Assembly (NCBI RefSeq): GCF_042466665.1
Contig: NZ_CP162102.1
Span: forward strand, 8,618,001 to 8,682,000
Reading direction: 5' to 3'
DNA from: Peterkaempfera podocarpi
GTDB lineage: Bacteria > Actinomycetota > Actinomycetes > Streptomycetales > Streptomycetaceae
Length of the DNA: 64,000 nucleotides
Below the pieces are notes generated by a model. The model searched no databases and was not told the DNA's origin. It was given only the letters and a program-made list of their open reading frames with translations. How positions within the stretch are numbered: the stretch's first letter is position 1; every line of letters begins with the position of its first letter. The position numbers and the translations under genes were made by a program. Positions 43,056-51,689 of this stretch are shown in pieces.

Positions 43056-43217
43056 CCCTGGAAGACCTTCACCGACGTCGAGTTCGCCACCGCCGAATGG
43101 ATCGACTGGCACAACCACCAGCGCCTACACAGCGTCCTCGACCACAGCACACCAGCCGAGTACAAAACCGCCTACCCTCACCACCGAACCCACGCCGACA
43201 GACCCGTCAGCGCGTGA
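43056..43217 (+). pseudogene. IS3-type transposase C-terminal remnant
   Basis: PWKTFTDVEFATAEWIDWHN and HQRLHSVLDHSTPAEYKTAY, followed by a stop, is the end of an IS3-family integrase-type transposase (the WxxxYN-x-x-RLHS-x-L...P-x-E-Y signature). The catalytic core is missing. Confidence 0.7.
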
Positions 43218-43348
43218 CATCCCGCTCGGCACCAGATCCGGTGCGGTTCCGTGCCTGCTGCTGAACCCACTGAGGGTGCCGAAACCCGGTTGCCCGGGTC
43301 GCCCGGAGACCTGAATGATCTCTGCCGGGCCAGGCGAGGAGGATCCAT

Positions 43349-43996
43349 ATGGGGACGTTCAGGCGCACCAACGTGTTCTACGGCGTCGACCACGAGCAGG
43401 TGTACGCCGCGCTGGAGGAGTTCTGGCACCACGAGGAGCACACGCTCAAGCTCGAGGACGTCAACGACGTCAACCTCGACTCCTACGCCCTGCACGAGCG
43501 GCACGGCGACTGGACCGTGCTGGAATGGACCCGGGGCTGGGAGTGGGATCTGCGCCGGCGCGCCCAACTTCACGTCTCGCGTGTCTTCGACTGCCCCGGG
43601 CTGCTGGTCTTCATCTACGACGACGATTTCTGGGGCTGCGAGCTGTTCCACCACGGCGCGGCGATCGACCAGTTTCAGCAGGAGACCGACAACATCGGCT
43701 CGTTCTTCGGCGATCTTCCGTGCCAGGGCCGCCCCGATCTCCTGCTCGCCCAGTTTCCGGCTCTGGACCTGGACATCGAGCATGCCCGTGCCTATCTGAC
43801 GCACTACAGCATTCACGACCCCGCGTACGATGACATCGACTGGGAGGACGAGCACGACCCTCGCAACAGTCCTGTCCGACCGGGCGACGGGTTCGGCCGC
43901 CTCGAAGGAGGCGTCTACTGGAACTTCCAGGACTTCCTCGGCGTCGGCCGTGGCCCCGTCTGGCGGAGGTTCACCACCCTGCCGCAGGCACCCTGA
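43349..43996 (+). CDS. Hypothetical acidic protein, 215 aa
   Basis: A GAGGAGG ribosome site precedes ATG 43349. The protein is acidic and aromatic: MGTFRRTNVFYGVDHEQVYA, then LHERHGDWTVLEWTRGWEWD, DCPGLLVFIYDDDFWGCELF and DDIDWEDEHDPRNSP. The composition recalls small immunity proteins or bacterial SUKH-like folds, but no signature is decisive. It is surrounded by IS remnants. Confidence 0.65.
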   Translation: MGTFRRTNVFYGVDHEQVYAALEEFWHHEEHTLKLEDVNDVNLDSYALHERHGDWTVLEWTRGWEWDLRRRAQLHVSRVFDCPGLLVFIYDDDFWGCELFHHGAAIDQFQQETDNIGSFFGDLPCQGRPDLLLAQFPALDLDIEHARAYLTHYSIHDPAYDDIDWEDEHDPRNSPVRPGDGFGRLEGGVYWNFQDFLGVGRGPVWRRFTTLPQAP

Positions 43997-44135
43997 GAAC
44001 GGACGACCGAAGGCAGCCGCCTCGCTGACCCCGGACGCATCCCGGCGAGTACAAACCCAGGTGACTGGTGGTCGGCGGACGTCTACGCTCCGATGGAAGC
44101 CCAGACCGGCACTTCCCCACTGAAGCGGAGCGATC

Positions 44136-44576
44136 ATGGCTGATCGGCCGAGTGGTCAGCGACTCTATGACTGGGGGCGTTCCCGGTTCGCGGGCCAGCC
44201 TGCTCCGGTCGTCTGGGCCGGCGGGGTTCTACGCACTGCGAGTAGGGCCCTCGGGGACTTCCCGGAGATAGACGCAGCTTTGCTGCTGGCCGAGACGGAG
44301 GAACAGTGGGTGCACGCCCGTGCGGTCTTCGCTCGTCTTCGACACCGAAGCCTGGACACGACCCGCCCGCTGACCGAGGAACAGTTCCTCCTGTTCACCC
44401 TCGCCGAGCTCGTCGCGAAGGTGGCCCACAACGCTGCAGGCGTGCGACCCCCGTTCGACCATGACTCGGGATGGCGCATCGGGCCTGTCGCCTATCGCCT
44501 CGGCGAAGCTGCGGGCAACCACCAGTTCCAAGGTCAGCTCGCGAAGGCTCTCGGCGGATGGCCGGAGGACGTCTGA
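44136..44576 (+). CDS. Hypothetical protein, 146 aa
   Basis: Starts MADRPSGQRLYDWGRSRFAG with a GCGGAGCG ribosome region. Mainly helical, with LLLAETEEQWVHARAVFARL and LLFTLAELVAKVAHNAAGVR and an end in GWRIGPVAYRLGEA. No family recognised. It lies between the acidic hypothetical gene and an AlkB remnant. Confidence 0.6.
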   Translation: MADRPSGQRLYDWGRSRFAGQPAPVVWAGGVLRTASRALGDFPEIDAALLLAETEEQWVHARAVFARLRHRSLDTTRPLTEEQFLLFTLAELVAKVAHNAAGVRPPFDHDSGWRIGPVAYRLGEAAGNHQFQGQLAKALGGWPEDV

Positions 44577-44798
44577 CACTTCCGTCCCTGCACGGCCGAA
44601 CCCGTTGAACCTGGGCACCGCCTCGCACGGGTTCGCCGGAACATGTGGGTTGTGACAAGACTGTCTGATCGCTGGCTGTACAAACCCAGCAGCAACGCTG
44701 AGGAGTTGACTGGTGATCGTTCCGGTCGGTGACTGGTCATGCTGGTTGATGTACGGCGGGGCACGTGAACGGCTCGCCGGTGGCGGAACTGCCTCAGT

Positions 44799-45175
44799 GA
44801 TTACGGGGAGTTGGGGCGGCGGGTGGTGGCGGAGGCCGGGTTCGAGGGGGAGTACGATGCCGACGCCGCGCTGGTCAACTTCTATGAGGTGGGTGCGACC
44901 ATGGGGATGCACCAGGACAAGGACGAGAAGTGCGACGCCCCGGTGGTGTCCTGAGCATCGGGGACGCGTGCGTGGTCCGGTTCGGGAACAGCGAGACGCG
45001 CGGCGAGCCGTACCGCGAGGTCGAGTTGGGCTCGGGGGACCCGTTCGTCTTCGGCGGGAACTTGCGGTTCGCCTACCACGGCGTGCCGAAGGTGAGGCCC
45101 GGGACAGGGCCGACGGGGCCGGGGTTGACGGGGCGGCTGAACATCACACTGCGGGTGACGGGGTTGTCGGGATGA
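44799..45175 (+). pseudogene. AlkB-like 2OG dioxygenase, truncated and frameshifted
   Basis: The first frame gives DYGELGRRVVAEAGFEGEYD and ALVNFYEVGATMGMHQDKDE up to VVS-stop at 44952. The other frame resumes exactly at LSIGDACVVRFGNSETRGEP and runs through GDPFVFGGNLRFAYHGVPKV to GRLNITLRVTGLSG. HxD (MHQDKDE), the second His (AYHGV) and the RLNxTxR motif identify AlkB. One C missing near 44950 explains the break, and about 90 N-terminal residues are also absent. It ends coupled (ATGA) to the P-loop gene. Confidence 0.75.
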
Positions 45176-45705
45176 CGGTCGTACTGGTCACGGGGGTGAT
45201 GGCGTCGGGGAAGTCCACCGTCGCACAGGCTCTTGCCGAGCGGCTGCCGCGGAGCGTGCACCTGCGCGGAGACTTTTTCCGGCGGATGGTGGTGAACGGG
45301 CGCGAGGCGGCCCGGCCGGGTGCGGGGGTGGAAGCCGCACGGCAGTTGACGCTGCGCTACCGCGCCGCCGCAGCCACCGCCGACCTGTACGCCGCCGAGG
45401 GCTGGACGGTGGTGGTGCAGGACGTGGTGCTGGGGGAGCAGTTGGACACGTTCATCGGTCTTGTGCGGACACGGCCGCTGCATGTGGTGGTGCTCGCGCC
45501 GCGGGCGGAGGTGGTCGCGGCGCGGGATGCAGCAAGGGGGAAGACCGGCTACGGCAGTGGCTGGACCGTCGAGGCGATCGACGCTGTCCTACGTGAGCAC
45601 ACGCCCCGACTCGGCCTGTGGCTGGACAGCAGCGAGTTGACGGTGGCTCAGACCGTGGACCGCATCCTCACTGCCATGGCGGCCGGGCACACCGTCGTCG
45701 TCTGA
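45172..45705 (+). CDS. P-loop kinase-like NTPase
   Basis: A 177-residue protein with Walker A GVMASGKST at residues 8-16, and the pattern VHLRGDFFRRMVVNGRE, YAAEGWTVVVQDVVLGEQLD and LHVVVLAPRAEVVAARD. This is the chloramphenicol-phosphotransferase/zeta-toxin-like small kinase group (AAA_33). The substrate is unknown. Its ATG overlaps the AlkB remnant's stop, so it was once the second gene of an alkB operon. It appears intact. Confidence 0.82.
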   Translation: MTVVLVTGVMASGKSTVAQALAERLPRSVHLRGDFFRRMVVNGREAARPGAGVEAARQLTLRYRAAAATADLYAAEGWTVVVQDVVLGEQLDTFIGLVRTRPLHVVVLAPRAEVVAARDAARGKTGYGSGWTVEAIDAVLREHTPRLGLWLDSSELTVAQTVDRILTAMAAGHTVVV

Positions 45706-45767
45706 CGAGGAGCCCGAACTTGTCCCGCTTTTCGGGACAGTTCCATGCGGATGGGGGCGGAGCGACG

Positions 45768-46432
45768 GTGAAGGGCCGCCAGCGCCGCGGGGCGGTCCGG
45801 TTGGAAGTCTCCGGGTTGTTCGCCGAGGGCGTCACCCCGCCCGAGCTGGCCCGTCGGTTGCGGGTGAGCTCGAAATCGGCCTACCAGTGGCAGCAGGCCC
45901 GGCGGGAAGGCGGGGCGGCGGGTTCGGAATCACCCCGGTCGTGAGAGTCTCTCGGCCGCGGTTCAGGGCGGGTCTCGGTCGCCGGGTTGCACGCGATGCA
46001 GCTGGGTTCGCGGCCCCGGCTGTGCCAGCGGCTGCGGCGCCACACCGGCCGCAAGGGCGAGCGTCGCAGCCTGTCCGAGCGCGACTGCATCGGCCTGATC
46101 GGCGGGATGCACCAGTTGGTCAAAGCGTCGATAGTGCTGGTGTGGGACCGGCTGAACACCCACGTGTCCCACGCGATGCGAGCCCTGATCACCGCCCGTG
46201 CCTGGCTGACGGTGTTCATCCTGCCCGCGTACGCGCCGGAGCTGAACGCGGTCGAGTACCTGTGGGCCCACGTGAAGCACAGCCTCGCGAACCTCGCCGG
46301 CGTCGCCCTCGACCGCCTCGAATCCCTCGTCCGCACAACCGACTCAAATGGCTCCAGTACCGCCCCGATGTCCTCGACGGCTTCATCGCCGGGACCGGAC
46401 TCTCCCTCGGCCTCCCGCCGCCAGCACCTTGA
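45768..46432 (+). mobile_element. IS630-family transposase, internally deleted
   Basis: The left part (VKGRQRRGAVRLEVSGLFAE, VTPPELARRLRVSSKSAYQW) is the helix-turn-helix end of an IS630 transposase. The right part (LIGGMHQLVKASIVLVWDRL, NTHVSHAMR, FILPAYAPELNAVEYLWAHV) is the DDE C-terminal half with the final D and E motifs. The central catalytic region is missing. A small insertion near 46335 shifts the last 30 residues (RLKWLQYRPDVLDGF in another frame). TGTCCCG-CTTTT-CGGGACA at 45721-45739 may be part of the left end. Confidence 0.75.
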
Positions 46433-46436
46433 AACG

Positions 46437-46595
46437 CCGAGGTCAGTAAGCGCTCAAGGCTCAGGACACGCCGGGGCCTCTCGGGCTCCCGCTGCTGCCC
46501 ATCAGGAACCCGACCGGAGCCGACGGCCACCCATACAACGTGACCACCAGCAGACGGAGAATCCCCGGCGTTCATGCCGGGGAGGAGGTCAACGA
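46437..46595 (+). mobile_element. IS200/IS605-type right end with omega-RNA-like hairpin
   Basis: A frame VSKRSRLRTRRGLSGSRCCP ends in TGA, then comes a 7-bp hairpin CCCCGGC-GTTCAT-GCCGGGG (46563-46582) followed by AGGAGGTCAA. Actinomycete TnpB elements commonly end in a GGAATCCCC-hairpin-GGGGAGGA-GTCAA block, which is also the 3' scaffold of the TnpB guide RNA. No tnpB or tnpA reading frame remains. The element abuts the tetR stop (46589), and the hairpin probably now terminates tetR. Confidence 0.5.
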
Positions 46596-47242
46596 GCCTG
46601 GAGTGCGCCGGCGTCGGGAGACGTCGCGAAGGTCTGCAGGTAGTCGATGGCTGTCTGCAACGCGTCTTTCAGCGGAGCGATGTCCCGCGCGACCTGGGCG
46701 AGGAGCATGCCGCCCTGGAAGGCAGCAAGGAGCAGATTGGCCAGCTGCGTGGGAGCTGCCTCAGCGCTGATGCGGCCGAGTTGCTGCATGCGCTCAATTC
46801 CCTCGCGAAAGATCCCCCTCCACTGGTCGAACGCACCCGCGAGCTCGTCGTGAACGTCGAGGTCGGTCTTGATGATCTCGCTCGCCAGGGAGCCGAGGGT
46901 GCAGCCTTCCTGGTAGGCGCGCTCGTAGCCGACGTAGAAGTCCGCCCACGCCCGGAGCGCATCGAGGGTGTCGAAGCCGGCGAATCGCTCGTCGCGGTGG
47001 AACGTGAGGACGCGCTCGGCCTGCCAGGCGATCACGGCCAGGACGAGACTCTCCTTGGTCGGGAAGTAGTGGTTGAGCTGGGATCCGCTGACGCCGGCGA
47101 CGCGGCGGAGCTGCTCGTTGTTCGTCGCGTGAACTCCCTTTGTGTAGATGAGTTCCGCAGCGTGCTCAACGATGCGGGCACGCGTTGCCTGCCCCTTTGA
47201 TGTGAGTTTGTGAGGGGCGGGAGCTGCCGTGGTGGTGGCCAT
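46589..47242 (-). CDS. TetR-family transcriptional regulator
   Basis: Starts MATTTAAPAPHKLTSKGQAT (ATG 47242), 217 residues. The helix-turn-helix is IVEHAAELIYTKGVHATNNEQLRRVAGVSGSQLNHYFPTKESLV, read in pieces. The ligand domain has AYQEGCTLGSLASEIIKTDL and AFQGGMLLAQVARD, a layout common in the TetR_C_6/YcdC-like group. It is divergent from the redox/catabolic operon starting at 47427, and palindromes in the space between identify it as the likely repressor. Confidence 0.92.
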   Translation of the reverse strand: MATTTAAPAPHKLTSKGQATRARIVEHAAELIYTKGVHATNNEQLRRVAGVSGSQLNHYFPTKESLVLAVIAWQAERVLTFHRDERFAGFDTLDALRAWADFYVGYERAYQEGCTLGSLASEIIKTDLDVHDELAGAFDQWRGIFREGIERMQQLGRISAEAAPTQLANLLLAAFQGGMLLAQVARDIAPLKDALQTAIDYLQTFATSPDAGALQAR

Positions 47243-47261
47243 GCTTAACGATACCCCAGAT

Positions 47262-47320
47262 TGGGCTTGACAGCCCAGATCCGTGTGGTGTTCACTCTGA
47301 GAAGTGGGCTGGACAGCCCA
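47262..47320. promoter_or_regulatory. Twin TetR operators TGGGCT-N4-AGCCCA
   Basis: TGGGCTTGACAGCCCA (47262-47277) and TGGGCTGGACAGCCCA (47305-47320) are near-identical inverted repeats 43 bp apart between divergent tetR and the CMD-like gene. A further TGGGCTTGAC half-site lies at 47383-47392. TTGACA inside the first copy could be a -35. Confidence 0.8.
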
Positions 47321-47426
47321 AAAATGCCACAGGGATCGCAGTCGCAACGGGGACTGGGCCTGTGAAGCAGCAAGATCCGACCTGGGCTTGACGCTGACCG
47401 TTCAACTCACCGGAGGTTGATTCGCC

Positions 47427-47975
47427 ATGGCGCGACTGAACGTTCCCTCTCCCGACGACGTCCCCGACGGGGCGAAGGGCATCCTCGGCAGCGTCGGCAC
47501 ACAGTTCGGCTTCGTCCCGAACATGTTTGCGACGCTCGCGTCGAACCCGACCATCCTCGACGTCGTCATGACACTGCAGGGCACCTTGAGCCGGGTTCTG
47601 GACGCGAAGACGCGGCACACCATCGCGCTCGCCGTGTCGCAGGCCAACGGTTGCGATTACTGCCTGGCGATGCACACCTACGTATCGTCCGAACTCGGTG
47701 GCATGTCGAGCGATGACATCGACTTGGCCCGGGCTGGGAGCTCGATCGATCCCAAGCGCGCCGCGGTCGCTCGTTTCGCTCAGCAGGTGGTGGAGAGCCG
47801 AGGTCAGGTGACCGACGCCGACCTCGCGGCTGTGCGAGGCGCCGGGTACACCGACTCGCAGATCCTGGCGATCGTCGCTGTGGCGGTGCAGTTCCTGCTG
47901 ACCAACTTCATCAACAACGTCAACCAGACCGACATCGACATCCCCGCCGTCAGCTCGGCCGGCACGCCCGGCTGA
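47427..47975 (+). CDS. Carboxymuconolactone decarboxylase/AhpD-like protein
   Basis: A 182-residue helical protein with the AhpD-type redox motif in NGCDYCLAMHTYV (Cys76, Cys79, His83), preceded by KTRHTIALAVSQ and FVPNMFATLASNP. This subgroup (peroxidase-related CMD proteins) is thought to reduce peroxides or act in stress defence. It is the first gene after the TetR operators. Confidence 0.9.
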   Translation: MARLNVPSPDDVPDGAKGILGSVGTQFGFVPNMFATLASNPTILDVVMTLQGTLSRVLDAKTRHTIALAVSQANGCDYCLAMHTYVSSELGGMSSDDIDLARAGSSIDPKRAAVARFAQQVVESRGQVTDADLAAVRGAGYTDSQILAIVAVAVQFLLTNFINNVNQTDIDIPAVSSAGTPG

Positions 47976-48055
47976 TCGCCGGGACCCCCTCGAGGCCGCG
48001 CACACAGCCGGTAAACCCGCGCCGCCCCAAAACGATCATTCGGGAAAGGTTCGCT

Positions 48056-48880
48056 ATGCCAGGCTCCGAACTCTATGAAAAGTTCATGGCACTGCACACC
48101 CGCGACGGTGGCCTCGTCATGCCGAACGCCTGGGACGGCCTCTCGGCGCTGATGCTGGCCGATGCCGGCTTCGAAGCGATCGCGACATCATCGGCAGCAC
48201 TCGCCACCACACTCGGCCGACCGGACGGGCGTCACGAAGTCACCCGCGACGAGCACCTCGAGCATGCGCGGCTGCTCGGCCGGCTCACCGGGCTGCCCGT
48301 CAACGGAGACTTCGAGGACGGCTACGGCGACACGCCTGAAGACGTCGCCGCGACCGTGGAAGCCGCCGTCGAGTCCGGCCTGGCCGGTATCGGGATCGAA
48401 GACACCTCGGGCAATCCCGATCAGCCGATCCGCGACTTCGACGAGGCGGTCAACCGCATACGCAGCGCCGTCGACGCGGCCAAGGGGCGCATCGTCGTCA
48501 CTGGCCGCACCGACAACTTCATCCAGGGGCGGCCCGATCTCGACGACACCATCCGGCGTCTGACGGCCTTCGCCGAGGCCGGCGCGGATGTACTCCACGC
48601 CCCTTACCCACCCGACCTCGACGCACTCGTCGCGATCGTCACCGCCGTCGCGCCGACACCGGTCAACGTCCTCATCTCGCCGGCGGACAAGGTGCTGAGC
48701 GTCGCTGAACTGCAGAAGGCCGGGGTCAAGCGCATCAGCGTGGGTCCAGCGCTCTACACCCACGCGATGGAGGCACTCCAGCAGGCCATCAAGGCTCTCG
48801 TCGCGGGTGACCTCACCACCGCGACGACAGGAATCAGCTTCGAGCGCATCAGCGACCTACTCGCCCGCGGCGCGAACTAG
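48056..48880 (+). CDS. Isocitrate lyase/PEP mutase-family enzyme
   Basis: A 274-residue TIM barrel: MPNAWDGLSALMLADAGFEA, TSSAALATTLGRPDG, VNGDFEDGYGDTPEDVA (metal-binding Asp/Glu at 85-88), IGIEDTSGN and VTGRTDNFI. The catalytic loop lacks the KKCGH of isocitrate lyase, so it belongs to the PEP mutase/carboxyvinyl-carboxyphosphonate mutase or oxaloacetate hydrolase-like group. It is the second gene of the TetR-controlled operon. Confidence 0.88.
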   Translation: MPGSELYEKFMALHTRDGGLVMPNAWDGLSALMLADAGFEAIATSSAALATTLGRPDGRHEVTRDEHLEHARLLGRLTGLPVNGDFEDGYGDTPEDVAATVEAAVESGLAGIGIEDTSGNPDQPIRDFDEAVNRIRSAVDAAKGRIVVTGRTDNFIQGRPDLDDTIRRLTAFAEAGADVLHAPYPPDLDALVAIVTAVAPTPVNVLISPADKVLSVAELQKAGVKRISVGPALYTHAMEALQQAIKALVAGDLTTATTGISFERISDLLARGAN

Positions 48881-48938
48881 CCCAAACCCTGCGAACCACG
48901 GCTCCTCATCACTCATCGCAAGAAGAAGGCAGATCGAC

Positions 48939-49585
48939 ATGAATCTCGACAAGCTCATGAACAAGCATCTCACCAGGTATTTCGACGCCAGCAGGACCAT
49001 TCCGGAGGAACCCTTCAGCAGCTGCTGAGGTTCCTGCGCTCCACGCCGTCATCGGTGAACGTACAGCCCAACCACTTCTACGTCCTCGCCACGCCCGAAG
49101 GCAAGGAGCGGCTCGCCGACAACCTGGGCGAACGATTCCGGGACAACGCCGAGAAGATCCTGAACGCGTCGCACACCATCATCCTCACCACCCGGGCAGA
49201 TCTGCCCGACACCCACCTCGAGGCGGTGTTCGCCAAGGAGAGGGCCGACGGTCGGTTCCCGGACCCGTCCAAGCAGGAGCTGTGGGAATCCATGACCCGG
49301 GACTTCCTCAACCTGCGCAACTACGGCTACAAGGACCTGAACCACTGGATGGAGAAGCAGACCTACATGGCGGTGGGCCTGACCATGATGGCGGCCGCCG
49401 AGCTCGGCGTCGAGGCCACGCCGCTGGAGGGGTTCGACCCGACCAGTGTCGACAAGGCCTTCAAGATCCGCGAGAGCGGACACACCACGACGGTGCTGCT
49501 GGCCCTCGGCTACCCCGACCCGGAGAGGGTGTACACCACCCCGATCTCGCGCTTCGACGCCGACCGGCTGTTCACCTTCATCTAA
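48939..49585 (+). pseudogene. NfsB-type nitroreductase with a one-base deletion
   Basis: ATG 48939 gives MNLDKLMNKHLTRYFDASRT and IPEEPF, then stops at 49026. Restoring one C near 49015 gives QQLLRFLRSTPSSVNVQPNH and then a complete nitroreductase: NASHTIILTTRADLPDTHLE, LNHWMEKQTYMAVG, ATPLEGFDPTSVDKAF and the C-terminal PISRFDADRLFTF. The repaired length, 215 residues, equals that of E. coli NfsB (217). Either a recent lesion or a sequencing error; a GTG restart at 49055 would lose the FMN-binding N terminus. Confidence 0.8.
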
Positions 49586-49630
49586 AAACCACCCGGAAAC
49601 CAAAACCCACCACACATACGAGGAAGAAGC

Positions 49631-50554
49631 ATGTCAATGAAAGCCATTGTGGTCACCGATCAGGGCGCAGGAACTGCCGGAATGACGCTGACGGAGCGGC
49701 CTGAGCCACTTGCAGCGATCAACGACGTCATCGTTCAGATCCATGCATCGGGCTTCGTCCCCACGGAGATGGAGTGGCCGTCGACCTGGGCCGATCGCGC
49801 CGGCCGTGACAGGACACCGTCGATCCCCGGCCACGAGCTGGCCGGAGTGGTCACCGCCATGGGCTACGGCACGACGGGGCTGTCGGTCGGGCAGCGGGTG
49901 TTCGGCCTCGCCGACTGGCACCGCGACGGCACCCTCGCGGAGTACGTGGCGATCGAAGCACGCAACCTCGCACCGCTGCCAGGCGACGTCGACTTCACGG
50001 TAGGCGCGTCCCTGCCAATCTCAGGTCTGACCGCGTGGCAAGGGCTGTTCCAGCACGGCCGCCTCCAGGCCGGACAGACCGTCCTCGCCCATGGCGCCGC
50101 CGGGGCAGTCGGGACGATGGTGACCCAGCTTGCACGTGAAGCCGGCGCTTACGTCATCGGCACCGGACGCGCCGCCGACCGCGAGAAGGCACTCGACTTC
50201 GGCGCACACGAGTTCGTCGACCTCGAGAACGACACGCTGAAAGATGTCGGCGGCCTCGACCTGGTCTTCGATGTCATCGGTGGCGACGTTCAAAAGCAGT
50301 CCGCCGCCCTGATCAAGGCCGGAGGAACGCTGGTGTCCATCGTCGGCCCGGTCGAGGCGCGGCCCACTGACGGCCTGGCGGTGGACTTTGTCGTCGAGGC
50401 CGATCGTGCCGAACTGGGTGAGATCGTGCAGCGGGTGCGGGACGGACGGCTGCGGACCAACATCGGTGACGTCGCGAGCCTCGACGATGCCGTCGGCGCC
50501 CTCAACCCGACCACGCGACGCAGCGGGAAGACAGTCGTCCGCGTACGCCCGTAG
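49631..50554 (+). CDS. NADP-dependent MDR oxidoreductase (quinone reductase-like)
   Basis: A 307-residue zinc-free medium-chain reductase. It has GHELAGVVTAMGYGTTGLSV, VFGLADWHRDGTLAEYVAIE, PISGLTAWQGLFQHG, the nucleotide loop AHGAAGAVGTMVTQLA and TGRAADREKALDFGAHEF. The catalytic zinc Cys residues of alcohol dehydrogenases are absent. Fourth gene after the TetR operators, 45 bp behind the broken nitroreductase. Confidence 0.9.
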   Translation: MSMKAIVVTDQGAGTAGMTLTERPEPLAAINDVIVQIHASGFVPTEMEWPSTWADRAGRDRTPSIPGHELAGVVTAMGYGTTGLSVGQRVFGLADWHRDGTLAEYVAIEARNLAPLPGDVDFTVGASLPISGLTAWQGLFQHGRLQAGQTVLAHGAAGAVGTMVTQLAREAGAYVIGTGRAADREKALDFGAHEFVDLENDTLKDVGGLDLVFDVIGGDVQKQSAALIKAGGTLVSIVGPVEARPTDGLAVDFVVEADRAELGEIVQRVRDGRLRTNIGDVASLDDAVGALNPTTRRSGKTVVRVRP

Positions 50555-50684
50555 GCCGTGGACGGCCACGGTCCGACCGGCAGGTCATGGCACTGGTCTA
50601 CGCCACGGCCATCGGCCACCGGCCGGCGCAAGGACTCGAACCGACACACGCCAGGCACTCGAACCGACAGAGGAGTTGATCAGC

Positions 50685-51068
50685 GTGGACGGACAGGAGC
50701 TGCAGAAGATCGCGCGCGACTACGCCGCGGAACTGCCCGGCACCGACCAGGAGCATCGCTTCGGCCCCGACTGGGAGCTCCACAAGGTGGGCGGCAAGGT
50801 CTTCATGCTCATGACCGACATGCCGGGCCGCCCCGTCGTGATCCTGAAAGCCGATCCGGACGACGCCACAGCCCTGCGTGAGCAGTACGCAGACATCACC
50901 CCCGGCTATCACATGAACAAGAGGCACTGGATCACAGTGGAAGGCGGAGACACCATCGACGACAACCTGGTGAAGGAACTCGTGGCCGACTCCTACCGTC
51001 TCGTGGTCGGCGGGCTTCCCAAGTCCAAGCAACCCGTGGATCCACACATCAGCAACCGCCGCGCCTGA
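50685..51068 (+). CDS. MmcQ/YjbR-family protein
   Basis: The GTG at 50685, behind GAGGAG, starts a 127-residue protein: DGQELQKIARDYAAELPGTD, HRFGPDWELHKVGGKVFMLM, LKADPDDATALREQY, PGYHMNKRHWITVEGG and LVKELVADSYRLVVGGLPK. This is the CyaY-like YjbR/MmcQ fold, a putative DNA-binding or unknown small protein. It may be the last gene of the TetR operon. Confidence 0.88.
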   Translation: MDGQELQKIARDYAAELPGTDQEHRFGPDWELHKVGGKVFMLMTDMPGRPVVILKADPDDATALREQYADITPGYHMNKRHWITVEGGDTIDDNLVKELVADSYRLVVGGLPKSKQPVDPHISNRRA

Positions 51069-51094
51069 CCCTCACCATGCCCATCAGCGGCAAT

Positions 51095-51330
51095 AGCTCC
51101 AGGACGCAGCGCACAACACGGTACCGGCGCAGCCCGGGATCAGCCACGGGCGCCCGTTCACCGAGCAGCTGGACCTCCAGAAGGAGGCAGGCAAGGCGTC
51201 GATCGTCACGGACGACCCGGACGACCCGGACGAACGCACCATCACCCTCACGGCGGAACCGGAGCACGGGCGGCTCCCGCAACACGAACACCCATCGATC
51301 CCCCTGGCCTACCAAGCAAACGCTCGCCAC
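51095..51330 (+). other. Decayed gene fragment, unknown family
   Basis: A frame without a start reads GISHGRPFTEQLDLQKEAGK, ASIVTDDPDDPDERTITLTA and EPEHGRLPQHEHPSIPLAYQ. It is clearly protein-like but truncated on both sides. The following 360 bp to the tetR remnant show nothing else that I can support. Confidence 0.35.
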
Positions 51331-51689
51331 CCACCACGAAGTAGGCCAGGGGGAAGCGCCCTGGCCGCCACGCTTCCCGACAGGCCGAGGGTCGGCGTCT
51401 CTGCACAGCCCACGCCGCCGCGAAACGGTCCTGCCAAGGGGCACGTGGAGCGCACCTGCTCAACGGCTGCGCATGCGTCGGTGCGGAATCGGCGGGCGCA
51501 TGCGCGGGGCCGTTGGCGTCTGTGTATTCGAGGGCCTCCTCGCCGGCTGTGCTGCGGCTCCACCAGCCGCAGAGGCGGGCGGGCTTGGTGGCGAGGGCCT
51601 CGATGGTTACCCGGATGCGTCGCTTGCGGTCGAGATGAACGCGTCAGAGGCACGAACAGTCCCTCAGCCACAGCACCGACCGGGGACGC

